Counted from the stretch's first letter, positions 37,089 to 46,720 are shown. The stretch is 64,000 nt of DNA from Candidatus Gastranaerophilales bacterium (GCA_944326585.1 CALVEN010000002.1:62001-126000); one strand, 5' to 3'. Numbers and translations are program-made. Notes: generated by a model not told the origin, from the letters alone.

Positions 37089-37104
37089 AGCGTTTAAAAC
37101 AAAC

Positions 37105-37133
37105 TTGACAAAACATTAAAAATCATCTTTAAT
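37105..37133 (+). promoter_or_regulatory. Prepilin L2 promoter
   Basis: TTGACA (37105-37110), 17 bp and TTTAAT (37128-37133) are followed by AAAGGAG and the ATG at 37155. Confidence 0.65.
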
Positions 37134-37154
37134 AAAGGGAAAAGGAGAATTAAT

Positions 37155-37917
37155 ATGTTTAAAAAGGTTATACAAAAAGCGGTTCAAATGATCGCCCCCC
37201 CCCCCGAGATGCCCGCTTCATAAGGGTTTCACGCTTGCCGAGATTTTGATTACCCTGGGCATTATTGGAATAGTGGCAGCAGTGACTATCCCGACGCTTG
37301 TAACAAAATATCAGGAAAAACAAACTGTCACAAGGTTTAAATGGATTTATTCAACTTTAGCAAATGCTTTCACAATGGCTGTTGCGGAAAACGGTGACCC
37401 GCAGACATGGGATTTGAATACCCCTGAAGATTTAGCAAAAATTCTGTCTAAATACATGCGGGTTTCAGAAAAATGTTATTATAAAAAAGGCTGTATCCCG
37501 TCTGATGTCAAACTGGTTGCCTTAACAGGAGAACCACGTTACTCAAATTTAGGGACCACTAAAGGTTACGTTAAAGAAAAATTTAACAATGGAATTGCCC
37601 TTTTTTATTCCAGCGTGCATAAAGGCTGCAATTATTCCTATATTGAGGCTGAAACCGGAAATCAAATTAATGTGGAAAATGATTGCGGTTCGCTTTATGC
37701 TTTCATATCAATGAATCGTACAAACAAATACGGACTTGACCATTTTGGTTTTGTTGTTACCCCTAAAGGAATTTTCCCGTCCTACCACAATTGGAGTGAC
37801 AGCTATATAAAAAGTAACTGCAATAAAAGGGAACAAAATACGACGCTTGGTACCAACGGTTGCACCTGCGGGGAATGGATAAGACGCTGGGGTAATGCCG
37901 ACTACTGGTATGATTAG
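37155..37917 (+). CDS. Prepilin-like protein L2, poly-C tract in an OFF frame
   Basis: Promoter, AAAGGAG site and ATG (37155) start a short leader (MFKKVIQKAVQMIAPPP), which reaches a C11 tract at 37195-37205. In the frame as given, translation stops at TAA seven codons later. Deleting one C (or adding two) joins the leader to HKGFTLAEILITLGIIGIVAAV and the full 220-residue pilin domain that ends at 37917. No ATG, GTG or TTG precedes GFTLAE in the pilin frame, because a TGA blocks it at 37187. The mature protein could therefore only be made after a frame change. The leader here is short and has no dispersed repeats. Confidence 0.8.
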
Positions 37918-38083
37918 TCAATAGATTGGGTCTTTAGCCAAACAATAATCCGTCATACGGACTCGGGTATCTTGTTATGCTCTGTTTGTTTTAGTTTTGC
38001 ATACCTGCCCAACAATATGCAAAACTCTGGATAGATATTATGTTCTGTTGGATAGGACAGCAATTAGAAAATTTTATAATCAC

Positions 38084-38113
38084 AAAAAAGACCACAAGTT
38101 GGTCTTTTTTTTT
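38084..38113 (+). terminator. Terminator between prepilin L2 and pnp
   Basis: AAAAAAGACCA-CAAGT-TGGTCTTTTTT plus a further T run. The 160 bp before it (37918-38083) show no gene. Confidence 0.9.
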
Positions 38114-38195
38114 GTTTAAGTTATAATAAAAACGAACAAAAGAAATGTATCACAATAAAAAGCGTTTAGGAAGAACGCAGGAAAGGAAAAGAATT

Positions 38196-40340
38196 ATGAC
38201 AATTCCTCAAACTCACAAAACTCAATTGGAAATCGGCGGAAAAACCGTTACAATTGAAACAGGGAAGTATGCTCAATCCACAAACGGTTCCGTTACGGTA
38301 AGATGCGGCGACACAATGTTATTTGTACACTGCGTTGTATCAAAAGAACCCCGTGTCGGAATAGACTTTTTCCCGCTATTAATTGATTATGAAGAAAGAA
38401 TGTCCTCAATCGGACGTATCCCGGGCGGATACAACCGTTCAGAAGGAAAAGCAAGCGACAAAGCCATTCTGGTATCACGTTTAATCGACAGACCAATCAG
38501 ACCGCTTTTCCCGAAAGGATACAGAAATGATATACAAATTGTAGCGCAATTATTCAGCTATGATCAGCAAAACCAGCCTGACACACTTGCCATGCTCGGT
38601 GCATCATTTGCTTTAATGCTTTCAGGCGCACCGTTTGAAGGTCCTATAGGCGCAGTCAGGGTTTCAAAAGACGAAAACGGCAATATGATTGCAAACCCGA
38701 CTCACCAACAGGCTGACAAATCCGATCTGGATATTGTTGTAGCAGGTACACATGATTCCGTAATCATGGTTGAAGCGGGCTGCAAATTCGTAACCGAAGA
38801 CGATATTATGAATGCCGTTGAATTCGCTCAAGTTGAAATCAAAAAACAATGCGAAGTGCAAGAAGCTTTTGCAAAAGAATGCGGCGTTGTTAAAGAAGAA
38901 TTCGTAAATCCTTACGATACAACCGAATTAAAGAAAATTATTGACGAAACAGCTCACGATATGATTTTTGACGCATATCACAACTTTGACAGAGAATACA
39001 GACAAAACAAACTTGAAGAAGCTAAAAATCTTGTCAAAGAAAAAATTGACGCATTGCCTGAAGACCATTACATCAAAAAAATTATTGAAGAAACAGGCAT
39101 TGATTTTGTTGCAGAAGAATTTAAAAACGCAGAAAAGAAAATTATGCGTGCAATGATTCTGGATGAGGGTGTAAGAGCTGACGGCAGAAAACCGACAGAA
39201 GTCCGTCCCATCTGGTGTGAAGTCGGTGTAATTCCGCGGGCACACGGATCTGCAGTATTCACAAGAGGTCAAACACAAGTTTTATCAGTTGCAACACTTG
39301 CAGGCCCCGGAATGAAACAGGAACTTGACGGTGTTGATCCGGAAACCGAAAAAACTTATATGCACAAATACATCTTCCCCGGATTTTCAGTGGGCGAAGT
39401 TAAACCTCTAAGAGGTCCCGGACGCCGCGAAGTAGGCCACGGAAACCTCGCAGAACGTGCTAATGTTCCGGCACTTCCGTCTCAGGAAGAATTCGGCTAC
39501 ACAATCCGCGTAACGTCAGATGTTCTTGAATCAAACGGTTCAACATCAATGGCATCAACCTGCGGTTCATCTATGGCATTAATGAATGCCGGCGTTCCCG
39601 TTAAATGTATGATAGGCGGCGTTGCAATGGGTATGATAACCGAAGAAGGCAAAGAACCCGTTGTATTAACCGATATTCAAGGCATTGAAGACTTTTTGGG
39701 CGATATGGACTTTAAAGTTACGGGTAATGACACGGGAATTACCGCACTTCAAATGGATATGAAAGCAAAAGGTATTGCAAACGATACATTGCGCCGCGCA
39801 CTTCAGCAGGCAAAAGAAGGCAGACTCCATATTTTAGGCGAAATGAGAAAGGTAATTACAGCTCCTGCCGATCACCTGTCACCTTTTGCACCGAGCATTA
39901 CAACAATGACAATTCCGACGGAAGATATCGGAACCGTTATCGGACCCGGAGGCAAACAAATCAGACAGATTATTGATGCCTCAGGCGCTGAAATCGATAT
40001 TCAAGATAACGGCGTTGTAACGATTACTTCAAACGATCAAGAAGGCGCAGAAATCGCTAAACGAATGATCAAAGAACTTACTTTCAAACCTGAAGTGGGT
40101 ATGATTATGAAAGGTAAAGTCGTAAGAATCATTCCGATAGGTGCATTTGTTGAACTTTGCGGCGGAAAAGACGGTATGGTTCACATATCTCAAGTTTGCA
40201 ATGAACGTATTGAAACTATTGAACCGCATCTTCATATCGGTGATGAAGTTATTGTCAAAATCATCAAAATTGATGACAAAGGCCGAGTTAACCTTACAAT
40301 CAAAGGTGTAACCGAAGAAGAAAAAGCTCAATTCAATTAA
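38196..40340 (+). CDS. pnp: Polyribonucleotide nucleotidyltransferase (PNPase)
   Basis: The start at 38196 (MTIPQTH) follows AGGAAAGG; an earlier in-frame ATG at 38145 gives an atypical basic extension. It has 714 residues, the normal size. Two RNase PH domains flank a helical linker (first: RCGDTMLFV, DFFPLLIDYEERMSSIGRIPGG; second: GSAVFTRGQTQVLSVATL, RREVGHGNLAERA). KH follows with IGPGGKQIRQI, and then S1 with GKVVRIIPIGAFVEL and DGMVHISQV. It degrades RNA phosphorolytically from the 3' end and can add tails. It stands alone here; rpsO is not adjacent. Confidence 0.97.
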   Translation: MTIPQTHKTQLEIGGKTVTIETGKYAQSTNGSVTVRCGDTMLFVHCVVSKEPRVGIDFFPLLIDYEERMSSIGRIPGGYNRSEGKASDKAILVSRLIDRPIRPLFPKGYRNDIQIVAQLFSYDQQNQPDTLAMLGASFALMLSGAPFEGPIGAVRVSKDENGNMIANPTHQQADKSDLDIVVAGTHDSVIMVEAGCKFVTEDDIMNAVEFAQVEIKKQCEVQEAFAKECGVVKEEFVNPYDTTELKKIIDETAHDMIFDAYHNFDREYRQNKLEEAKNLVKEKIDALPEDHYIKKIIEETGIDFVAEEFKNAEKKIMRAMILDEGVRADGRKPTEVRPIWCEVGVIPRAHGSAVFTRGQTQVLSVATLAGPGMKQELDGVDPETEKTYMHKYIFPGFSVGEVKPLRGPGRREVGHGNLAERANVPALPSQEEFGYTIRVTSDVLESNGSTSMASTCGSSMALMNAGVPVKCMIGGVAMGMITEEGKEPVVLTDIQGIEDFLGDMDFKVTGNDTGITALQMDMKAKGIANDTLRRALQQAKEGRLHILGEMRKVITAPADHLSPFAPSITTMTIPTEDIGTVIGPGGKQIRQIIDASGAEIDIQDNGVVTITSNDQEGAEIAKRMIKELTFKPEVGMIMKGKVVRIIPIGAFVELCGGKDGMVHISQVCNERIETIEPHLHIGDEVIVKIIKIDDKGRVNLTIKGVTEEEKAQFN

Positions 40341-40351
40341 TAATCAGACAT

Positions 40352-40388
40352 AAAAAAATAACCTTCCTTCGGGAAGGTTATTTTTTTA
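40352..40388. terminator. Bidirectional terminator with TTCG loop
   Basis: A-rich arm, AATAACCTTCC-TTCG-GGAAGGTTATT, T-rich arm. It is shared by pnp and the convergent 825-residue gene. Confidence 0.95.
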
Positions 40389-42863
40389 TAAATTTTTACC
40401 GAAATAGTGCGCCGCCGCCAATCTGTACTCGCATAATTTGTAATACAGAGAATAATCATACGGTCTGACATACTTGTTAATATTATCTATATCAATTGCT
40501 GCCATAAAATTAAACACTTCAGTTTCTTTTTCCATAAATTCAACAATAAATCGTTCGGTTTTAGCTTCAATCAATTTTTTATTGGCATTATCATCAATAA
40601 AATAACGCAATGTTGTATTTTCAGGAACCACAAACTCTTTTTGCAAAATTTGACTGAGGCTTGATTTTATTTCGGGATATTTTGCAATATTTGCCTGAAT
40701 TGCTTTATATACAAATGAATACGGCACACGCAAAACAGAAGATGTTTCAGTATCATAATTAATCAAATTATCAATTATTTTATTGGTAATATTTCTGATT
40801 TCTTTTTTAGATAAAGGAGCTTGATATTTTTCCATTGTTTCTTCAACAAATTTATTATCTTCAAATGACAATTCATCAAAACCTGTAACTTTCAAAGCAT
40901 CAATTATGTGATGCGGTTCAATAAAAGCTATGTCATGTTTTCTGAAGAGTCTTGATTTTTTCAAAGCACGACTCTGAATCAAATTTTGGATATTCTTATC
41001 CAAAATTTCCTGAAGATTAATATCTACATCAGCTTCAGAATCAATTAATTCCATCAAATTTTTAGGTATAGTAACCGTTTGAATACTATCTCCGGAATTT
41101 GCGAGCCTCATAAATAATTCCATACAAGTCTGAGTTGCAATAGCGGCAATTTTTCTGTTATTTTTGACAAAATCACTGTAAACTTCTTTTGATATAGCTT
41201 TAACTTCGTCTGCCGGCATTAATTGTTCTTTTATCTGTTCAGCAACCATTCTGTTGAGTTCATCATTTTTTTCCTTATCATCGAAAAAGTTTCTGTTCGC
41301 AAACATTTCACCTTTAGACAACAAATTATCCACTTTATACAACAGAGAAAGCATATAATCTTCAGTTACTTTAGGGTGTTTTAACACAAATCTGGTATAT
41401 CTGTCGGCAAAAGAAGAAGGTAAAAATTTATATTCTTCGTGATATTTATCAGACATTATTTCCGAAAGATTCGCCACAATAGAAACTTTTATACCGTCAT
41501 CAACAAAAAAATCATACAATTTGCCGTTCAATTTGTCGGCTTGTTTGCGTAATTCATCTGCAAAGGGAAGAATTTCTTCCTGAGTCGGTTCTGATTTTTC
41601 AACAACTGATTCTTCGGATTTTTGTTCTTCAAGACTTTTGAAAAGCTCGTCATATTCAGCCTGTCTGCGATTATGTTCAAGTTCTTGAGCTTCTCTTTTT
41701 GCTTTTATACCGCGGGCATATTCTAAAAGTTCCTGAAACTCGTCGTTATTACCGTCTACACCATAGACATCAAAGAAAAATCTGATTGTTGAGGACATTA
41801 CAAGTGAACGTAATTCTCTTGTTTCAGGATTTTTCCAGTAATCTTTGAATTTTTGTTTTTGAGATTTGGTTAAAGATTCATAATTATCAAAAAATTCTTT
41901 CATTTCTTCGGAAACATGTAATTTTTCCAATACAACGGAATTAATTTCACCCATATATTTAGCAACGAAGTTCAAGGATTCCGTATCTTTTAGATTGCGT
42001 TTTTTCAACAATTTTTCGGTTTCTTTTCTGTCGCCCATACCTTCAAGCATTGCGTCAGTAATTTTATCAATTTCCCAATCTTTCAAATCTTCAAAACGTT
42101 TTTTAGGCGGCTGTTTAACGACATTTTCACGATGTGTTGTTAATCCGGCAGGAACTTTGCCGCCCTCAACTATTCTCGGGATATAAACATAAGGAAAATC
42201 TTCGCGGGTTGCAATAAAAGATTTCCAAAAATTTCTCTGTGGGAAGTGTATTCCGAATGCTTTTAAATCAACATATTGAATATCGCTCAAACCTTTATAG
42301 GCAACACTTTTATCCCTATGAAAGTCTTTATTAATTTCTTTTAAAGTTTTACCTTCAACGTAAATCTTTTTCAAGATATACATACCCAAATCATCTTTTC
42401 CGTTTTTAAACAAAGATTTTTGAGCATAATCTTCATCTTCTCTCATCAAAGCCAATTCACCGAGAACACCGGTTCTTGCTTTTCTTGAAGATTGTGAATG
42501 CAAGTCTTTAAAAAGAGGTTCCTCAGGGAATGCCGCCTTTACTTCTTCTAAACTCTTCATATCGCTAATTGAACCAAAAACCTCTTTCATTGCCTGTGCT
42601 GGCGGAATTGTTTTCCTGAAATCGTAATTATCCGGATTATAAATATATCTGTGAAGGGATTTTGGCATTCCATCTTTATTAAAATCCTGCTCATAAAAAT
42701 TTTCCGGACTTCTAAATAATCTTGCACCAAAAGATATATTAAAATCTCTGTATGCAACAGGATTATATGCATAATCGGCGGTTAAATTCTTATTATCCTC
42801 ATGTTTATTTTGCTGCCTTATATTTATAGAAGATTTAATTGCGGGGTTAAAGTATATTTTCAT
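40386..42863 (-). CDS. Large lineage-specific hypothetical protein (825 aa)
   Basis: This 825-residue soluble-looking protein has no recognised domain. The N-terminus (MKIYFNPAIKSSINIRQQNK then FNISFGARLFRSP) has the F-G motif. A segment near residues 155-185 (LGMYILKKIYVEGKTLKEINKDFHRD) is like the recognition part of a helix-turn-helix. The middle is charged, with a Glu/Lys coiled region (~400-450), and the rest is predicted mostly helical. No signal peptide or membrane segment is present. The gene is well formed, alone, and shares a terminator with pnp. The function is unknown. Confidence 0.75.
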   Translation of the reverse strand: MKIYFNPAIKSSINIRQQNKHEDNKNLTADYAYNPVAYRDFNISFGARLFRSPENFYEQDFNKDGMPKSLHRYIYNPDNYDFRKTIPPAQAMKEVFGSISDMKSLEEVKAAFPEEPLFKDLHSQSSRKARTGVLGELALMREDEDYAQKSLFKNGKDDLGMYILKKIYVEGKTLKEINKDFHRDKSVAYKGLSDIQYVDLKAFGIHFPQRNFWKSFIATREDFPYVYIPRIVEGGKVPAGLTTHRENVVKQPPKKRFEDLKDWEIDKITDAMLEGMGDRKETEKLLKKRNLKDTESLNFVAKYMGEINSVVLEKLHVSEEMKEFFDNYESLTKSQKQKFKDYWKNPETRELRSLVMSSTIRFFFDVYGVDGNNDEFQELLEYARGIKAKREAQELEHNRRQAEYDELFKSLEEQKSEESVVEKSEPTQEEILPFADELRKQADKLNGKLYDFFVDDGIKVSIVANLSEIMSDKYHEEYKFLPSSFADRYTRFVLKHPKVTEDYMLSLLYKVDNLLSKGEMFANRNFFDDKEKNDELNRMVAEQIKEQLMPADEVKAISKEVYSDFVKNNRKIAAIATQTCMELFMRLANSGDSIQTVTIPKNLMELIDSEADVDINLQEILDKNIQNLIQSRALKKSRLFRKHDIAFIEPHHIIDALKVTGFDELSFEDNKFVEETMEKYQAPLSKKEIRNITNKIIDNLINYDTETSSVLRVPYSFVYKAIQANIAKYPEIKSSLSQILQKEFVVPENTTLRYFIDDNANKKLIEAKTERFIVEFMEKETEVFNFMAAIDIDNINKYVRPYDYSLYYKLCEYRLAAAHYFGKNL

Positions 42864-42992
42864 AAGACCATCCTATATTTTTAACAAAATTATTTAAACC
42901 CCTGAAAAAATATTTTTGCCAGATAGCCTAAAAAACATTAAAAAATTTTAACATTTTTATGCTAAAATAAAAACAAAGAAGGGGAAAGATTT

Positions 42993-44042
42993 ATGTTTGA
43001 CGTAATCACAATCGGAAGTGCGACAATGGATGTATTTGTGGAAAGTGACGATGCAAATATTGTATCCGTATGCAGAAAAGATAAAAAAACGGAATTTATG
43101 AGCTATCCGTATGGTGCTAAACTGGAAATAACGGATTTTGATTCACAGGTCGGAGGCGGCGGAATAAATACAGCCGTAAACTTTGCGAATTTAGGTCTTA
43201 AAACAAGCGCCATATTCAAAGTCGGCGATGATATTTATTCAAAAGGCATTTTCAAATCTTTTGAAAATAAAAATGTAGATTTATCAAACGCAATTCAAAG
43301 AGATGACGTCAGCACAGGGTTTTCAATTATTCTGACGAGTTTTGAAGGCGACAGAACGGTTCTGGCACACAGAGGCGCAAACGCTTTAATTCAAAAATCA
43401 GAAATAAATTTTGACGCGATAAAAAATTCTACACTGCTTTATATTGCGCCCTTAAACGGCGAAAGCAACAAGGTTCTGGATGATATAGTTAATTTTGCAA
43501 AAGAAAACGGGACTTTTGTATGTTTTAACGCAGGCACAACAAGCATTAAAAAAGGATTTAACTACCTTAAAAAGATTATATCAACAGCGCAAATCGTTGT
43601 AATGAATAAGGACGAAGCCTCAATGGCAACAGGAATTCAAATACGACCTGACACCCGCGATGAAAAATTTTCGGATCAATTAATCCATCCTGATTTAAAA
43701 GAAATGTTCAAAAAATTAAGAATATCCGATTATCAGGTAATAGTAATCACAGACGGCGGAAACGGCGCCTATGCTTATGACGGGAAGAATTACTACCACT
43801 GTCCGATTTTTGACGGGCCTGTTGTATCAACACTAGGTGCGGGCGATGCTTTTGCCTCAACTTTCTGTGCGGCATTACAAAGAACCAACCGCAATTTAGG
43901 CAAATCTTTGATGTATGCGTCCGTGAATTCAGCGGGAGTTGTTTCCCAATTCGGCGCAACACAGGGGCTTTTGACTTTTGAAGAAATAGAAAAAAGATTA
44001 GCTGATAATCCAAAATATCACTACGAGGTTATTGAGGAATAA
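42993..44042 (+). CDS. PfkB-family carbohydrate/nucleoside kinase
   Basis: The 349-residue ribokinase-fold enzyme has the N-terminal VITIGSATMDVFV, GGGGINTAVNFANLG (~53-67, substrate loop), VVMNKDEAS, VITDGGNGAYAYD and the catalytic anion-hole motif TLGAGDAFASTF (~281-292). It transfers phosphate from ATP to a sugar or nucleoside. The substrate (ribose, adenosine or another sugar) cannot be fixed from these motifs. It has a GAAGGGGAAAG ribosome site and is monocistronic. The prepilin L4 promoter begins directly after its stop codon. Confidence 0.9.
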   Translation: MFDVITIGSATMDVFVESDDANIVSVCRKDKKTEFMSYPYGAKLEITDFDSQVGGGGINTAVNFANLGLKTSAIFKVGDDIYSKGIFKSFENKNVDLSNAIQRDDVSTGFSIILTSFEGDRTVLAHRGANALIQKSEINFDAIKNSTLLYIAPLNGESNKVLDDIVNFAKENGTFVCFNAGTTSIKKGFNYLKKIISTAQIVVMNKDEASMATGIQIRPDTRDEKFSDQLIHPDLKEMFKKLRISDYQVIVITDGGNGAYAYDGKNYYHCPIFDGPVVSTLGAGDAFASTFCAALQRTNRNLGKSLMYASVNSAGVVSQFGATQGLLTFEEIEKRLADNPKYHYEVIEE

Positions 44043-44047
44043 GCTGG

Positions 44048-44076
44048 TTGCACACATGTATAAAAAATGATATAAT
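44048..44076 (+). promoter_or_regulatory. Prepilin L4 promoter
   Basis: TTGCAC (44048-44053), 17 bp, TATAAT (44071-44076). The message would carry TTGGAGG and the ATG at 44108. TAACCTCC just after the 16-codon frame can pair with the ribosome site. Confidence 0.7.
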
Positions 44077-44107
44077 AAACCAGTAACAGAACACTTGGAG
44101 GTTAAAA

Positions 44108-45545
44108 ATGGGCGCAAACACGCATAACAACTACTTTTCACTCAGGGGGGACAGTTAGCTTAACCTCCGGGCATGCTGAACTGGTTTCAGCATCTCAAAA
44201 AAATAAAAATCTTTGTGAAAAAATAAATCTACAAACTATAAACGTCATCCCGCATTTATTGCGGGATCTAATAGATAAAATAAGATCCCGGAACAAGTCC
44301 GGGATGACGGAAGTATCATGTCATCCTGAGGTGCCTGAGGCACGACAACATTCGGGGTCTCTGTGTAATTTTACAGGTCATCCTGAGGCGATAGCCGAAG
44401 GATCTCAAAAAGTTGATGAGATGCTGAAACAAGTTCAGAATGACAAATATGTGAGCGGAGCTCACAGTAAACACTTATTTACTTATTCCCCTATTACCTT
44501 ATTCACTTCAAAGAAAGCCGCGTTTACTCTGGCAGAGGTTTTAATTACCCTTGCTCTTATCGGCATTGTGGCAGCTATGACTATTCCGACGCTAATACAA
44601 AATTATCAGGAGCGCTCTTGGAATACTGCTTCTTTAGTTTTCCAGAGAAAACTCGGCGACGCCTTGACTATTATGAATTCACAAGGAACCCTTGCAGGAT
44701 ATTCTTCTACAGATGATTTCGTCGCTGAATTAGCTCGGCACATGAAGATTTCTAAAATATGCCAAAATGATGACTTAACTTCCTGCTTCCCTGATAAAGT
44801 CATCTGGGGTGATGAAGAAGTTGACATGACTAAAGTTAAAACAGTTAAAAATTTTGGACGAGATGATTGGGAAAATACAAACCTTATAGGCGCTATGTTT
44901 GCTGACGGTACAGCAGGACTTATTGCATATAACAAAGACTGTAAACAAGATCCCTATAGCAACAGAGTTATTACTATTTCCAAAGAGACCGGTATTGGTA
45001 CTGATTGTTTAGCTGTTTTGTATGATACCACAGGCTTTAAAACTCCTAATACTAATTTGAAAGATTTAAGAGGGTTAAATGTTTTAAGTCTTGCAGGGAA
45101 TAGTTGTGCGTTTGAAATTAACGGTACTTGTTTTACTGCGCCTTTTACTCCTGCACCGTTAACCATGGCTGAATGTGAAAAATTAAAAGATAATTTAGGT
45201 ATAAAAAGATGCGACATAGACGACGACTATTGGGCGGGTGCCGTTAAAGCTTGCGGAGGTGTTAGTAAGATGCCAACAATGGCACAGGTTGCAGATATAG
45301 CTAATTATGTATACAACACATCAGGCATTGGGGCAAAACAGGATGTATCAAATTTAACATTAGACTATGCTAAAGTAGCAGAGCTTGGCTTCACAGCCAG
45401 TTCAGGCTCTTCTTTCTACGTTTGGTCCGGCGAGGAGGTTAGTTACTACAACGCGTACATCCGCGGTTTCTACCCTACCAATACGTACTGGAACCACTAC
45501 TACCGTGGCGATAGCGGTTGGCAGGCGGTTTGTCTAGGTGATTAG
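44108..45545 (+). CDS. Prepilin-like protein L4 with C-type-lectin-like tail; leader out of frame
   Basis: The only well-placed start (promoter, GGAGG, ATG at 44108) reads 16 codons and stops after a G6 run (44145-44150). Five or eight G would join it to an open frame that runs without stops from 44151 through translated repeats to SKKAAFTLAEVLITLALIGIVAAM and the pilin. The pilin part is long (~340 residues). Its end (KMPTMAQVADIANYVYNTS, then FYVWSGEE, then QAVCLGD) resembles the DUF1566/formylglycine-enzyme-like lectin fold. Codons in the last ~40 residues are mostly NNC, unlike the rest. It may be a variable receptor-binding pilin. Confidence 0.65.
44243..44309. repeat. Dispersed CATCCCG double palindrome in L4
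   Basis: CGTCATCCCGC-ATTTATT-GCGGGAT and ATCCCGGA-ACAAG-TCCGGGATGACG are joined by a short AT spacer. It is the inverted copy of 60195-60258 and is translated in the L4 leader. Confidence 0.88.
45411..45545 (+). other. Candidate hypervariable region (DGR-target-like)
   Basis: The last ~45 codons of L4 contain TAC at least seven times plus AAC, CAC, AGC, ATC, CGC, TTC and GGC, while the organism otherwise prefers TAT, AAT and CAT. In diversity-generating retroelements, AAC codons of a template are mutated at A, giving NNC codons at the surface of a C-type lectin fold. No reverse transcriptase or template lies in this window, so this is a hypothesis. Confidence 0.4.
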
Positions 45546-45871
45546 TGGGGTGTGACAGCGGTCTAATGTGTTGTCGTGCCTCAGCCAACCCTCCCCACTT
45601 GAGGGGGAGGGTTAGGGTGGGGGGCCAGTAATAAGAGTTTTGTAGTTGGGCATACTCACCCAACAGTAAATCCTTAGTGCCTTACTGCTTTAGTATCTTT
45701 ATCGGAGATTCTTCGCTACGCTCAGAATGACATTATCTTGTCGTGGCTTTGGCTCCCTTAACAAAAACATGAATAGGCATACCAAAATTATCAAACATGA
45801 TGTCGTGCCTTTGGCACCCCTTTCGCCATGACAAAATTTATGCTATAATTCAATTACAGAAGGTGGAAATT
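45546..45871. repeat. Gene-free region of dispersed palindromes
   Basis: A GC-rich hairpin (AACCCTCCCC...GGGGGAGGGTT, 45587-45613) directly follows L4. A CCTTAGTGCCTTACTG fragment (near 45672), an inverted TTCTTCGCTACGCTCAGAA fragment and a GTCGTGCC/GGCAC palindrome (45801-45818) come next. No ORF with coding character is seen. The promoter of the next operon must lie at its right end (TATAAT at 45844-45849). Confidence 0.6.
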
Positions 45872-46711
45872 ATGGGTTATAAAATATTATCAAAAAAAGA
45901 AATTTGTCCTAATCAATTTGAAATACAGGTAGATGCACCTTATGTTGTAAGAAATGCAAAAGCCGGACAGTTTATAATTTTCAGAGCAGAAGAAAACGGT
46001 GAGAGGGTGCCTTTGACAATAGCTGACGTTGATAAAGAAAAAGGAATTCTGACACTTGTTTTTATGGCAGTGGGATATTCAACGAAAAAACTTGCGGCGC
46101 TGAATGAAGGTGATGAAATTGTTGATATAGTCGGGCCTTTGGGTCAGCCCACACACATAAAAAAATACGGCACGGTAGTTTGTCTTGCAGGCGGCTACGG
46201 CGCAGCACCATGTTATTTGATTGCAAAAGCTTTCAAAGAAGCCGGCAACAAAGTTTATATGATTATGGGCGCAAGAACAAAAGAATTAATTTTCTGGGCA
46301 GATAAGATGAAAGACGCCTGCACGGAACTTTTCATCACAACCGACGACGGAACTCTCGGGGAAAAAGGCTTTGTAACTCAGGTTCTTGAACGATTAATGG
46401 GACAAGAAAAAATAGATTACGCAATCGCGGTAGGTCCGATGCCCATGATGAGAGCGGTTGCGAATATGACCCGCGATAAAGGAATTTATACGGAAGCCAG
46501 CATGAACCCGATTATGGTAGACGGAACGGGGATGTGCGGAGCGTGCAGAATTACTGTCGGCGGAGAAACAAAATTTGCCTGTGTTGACGGTCCTGATTTT
46601 GACGCGCACAAAATAGACTTTGACGAGGTTATCAATAGAACCCGTATTTACAAAGATCAGGAACGCAAACGCGACGAAAATTGTAATTTACTTAAACAAA
46701 GTGTTAAATAG
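45872..46711 (+). CDS. NfnA/PyrK-like FAD-[2Fe-2S] electron transfer subunit
   Basis: I start at the ATG at 45872, after AGGTGG; an upstream in-frame ATG lies in repeat DNA. It has 279 residues. An FAD domain (RVPLTIAD, GDEIVDIVGPLGQP) and an NAD domain (CLAGGYGAAPCYLIAKAF) precede the C-terminal Fe-S cluster loop DGTGMCGACRITV...FACVDGP. This matches the small subunit of NADH-dependent ferredoxin:NADP oxidoreductase (NfnA/SudB) and PyrK relatives. The usual large subunit (GltD-like) is absent. Instead a small Cys protein and EtfBA follow, suggesting a link to flavin-based electron transfer. Confidence 0.85.
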   Translation: MGYKILSKKEICPNQFEIQVDAPYVVRNAKAGQFIIFRAEENGERVPLTIADVDKEKGILTLVFMAVGYSTKKLAALNEGDEIVDIVGPLGQPTHIKKYGTVVCLAGGYGAAPCYLIAKAFKEAGNKVYMIMGARTKELIFWADKMKDACTELFITTDDGTLGEKGFVTQVLERLMGQEKIDYAIAVGPMPMMRAVANMTRDKGIYTEASMNPIMVDGTGMCGACRITVGGETKFACVDGPDFDAHKIDFDEVINRTRIYKDQERKRDENCNLLKQSVK

Positions 46712-46720
46712 GAGAAAATT

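Noticed and set aside
44108-44158. Annotating the 16-codon ORFs at 26006 and 44108 as independent peptides
   Set aside because: The L4 copy is better explained as the out-of-frame start of the prepilin gene. A leader-peptide role stays possible and is recorded as a finding.
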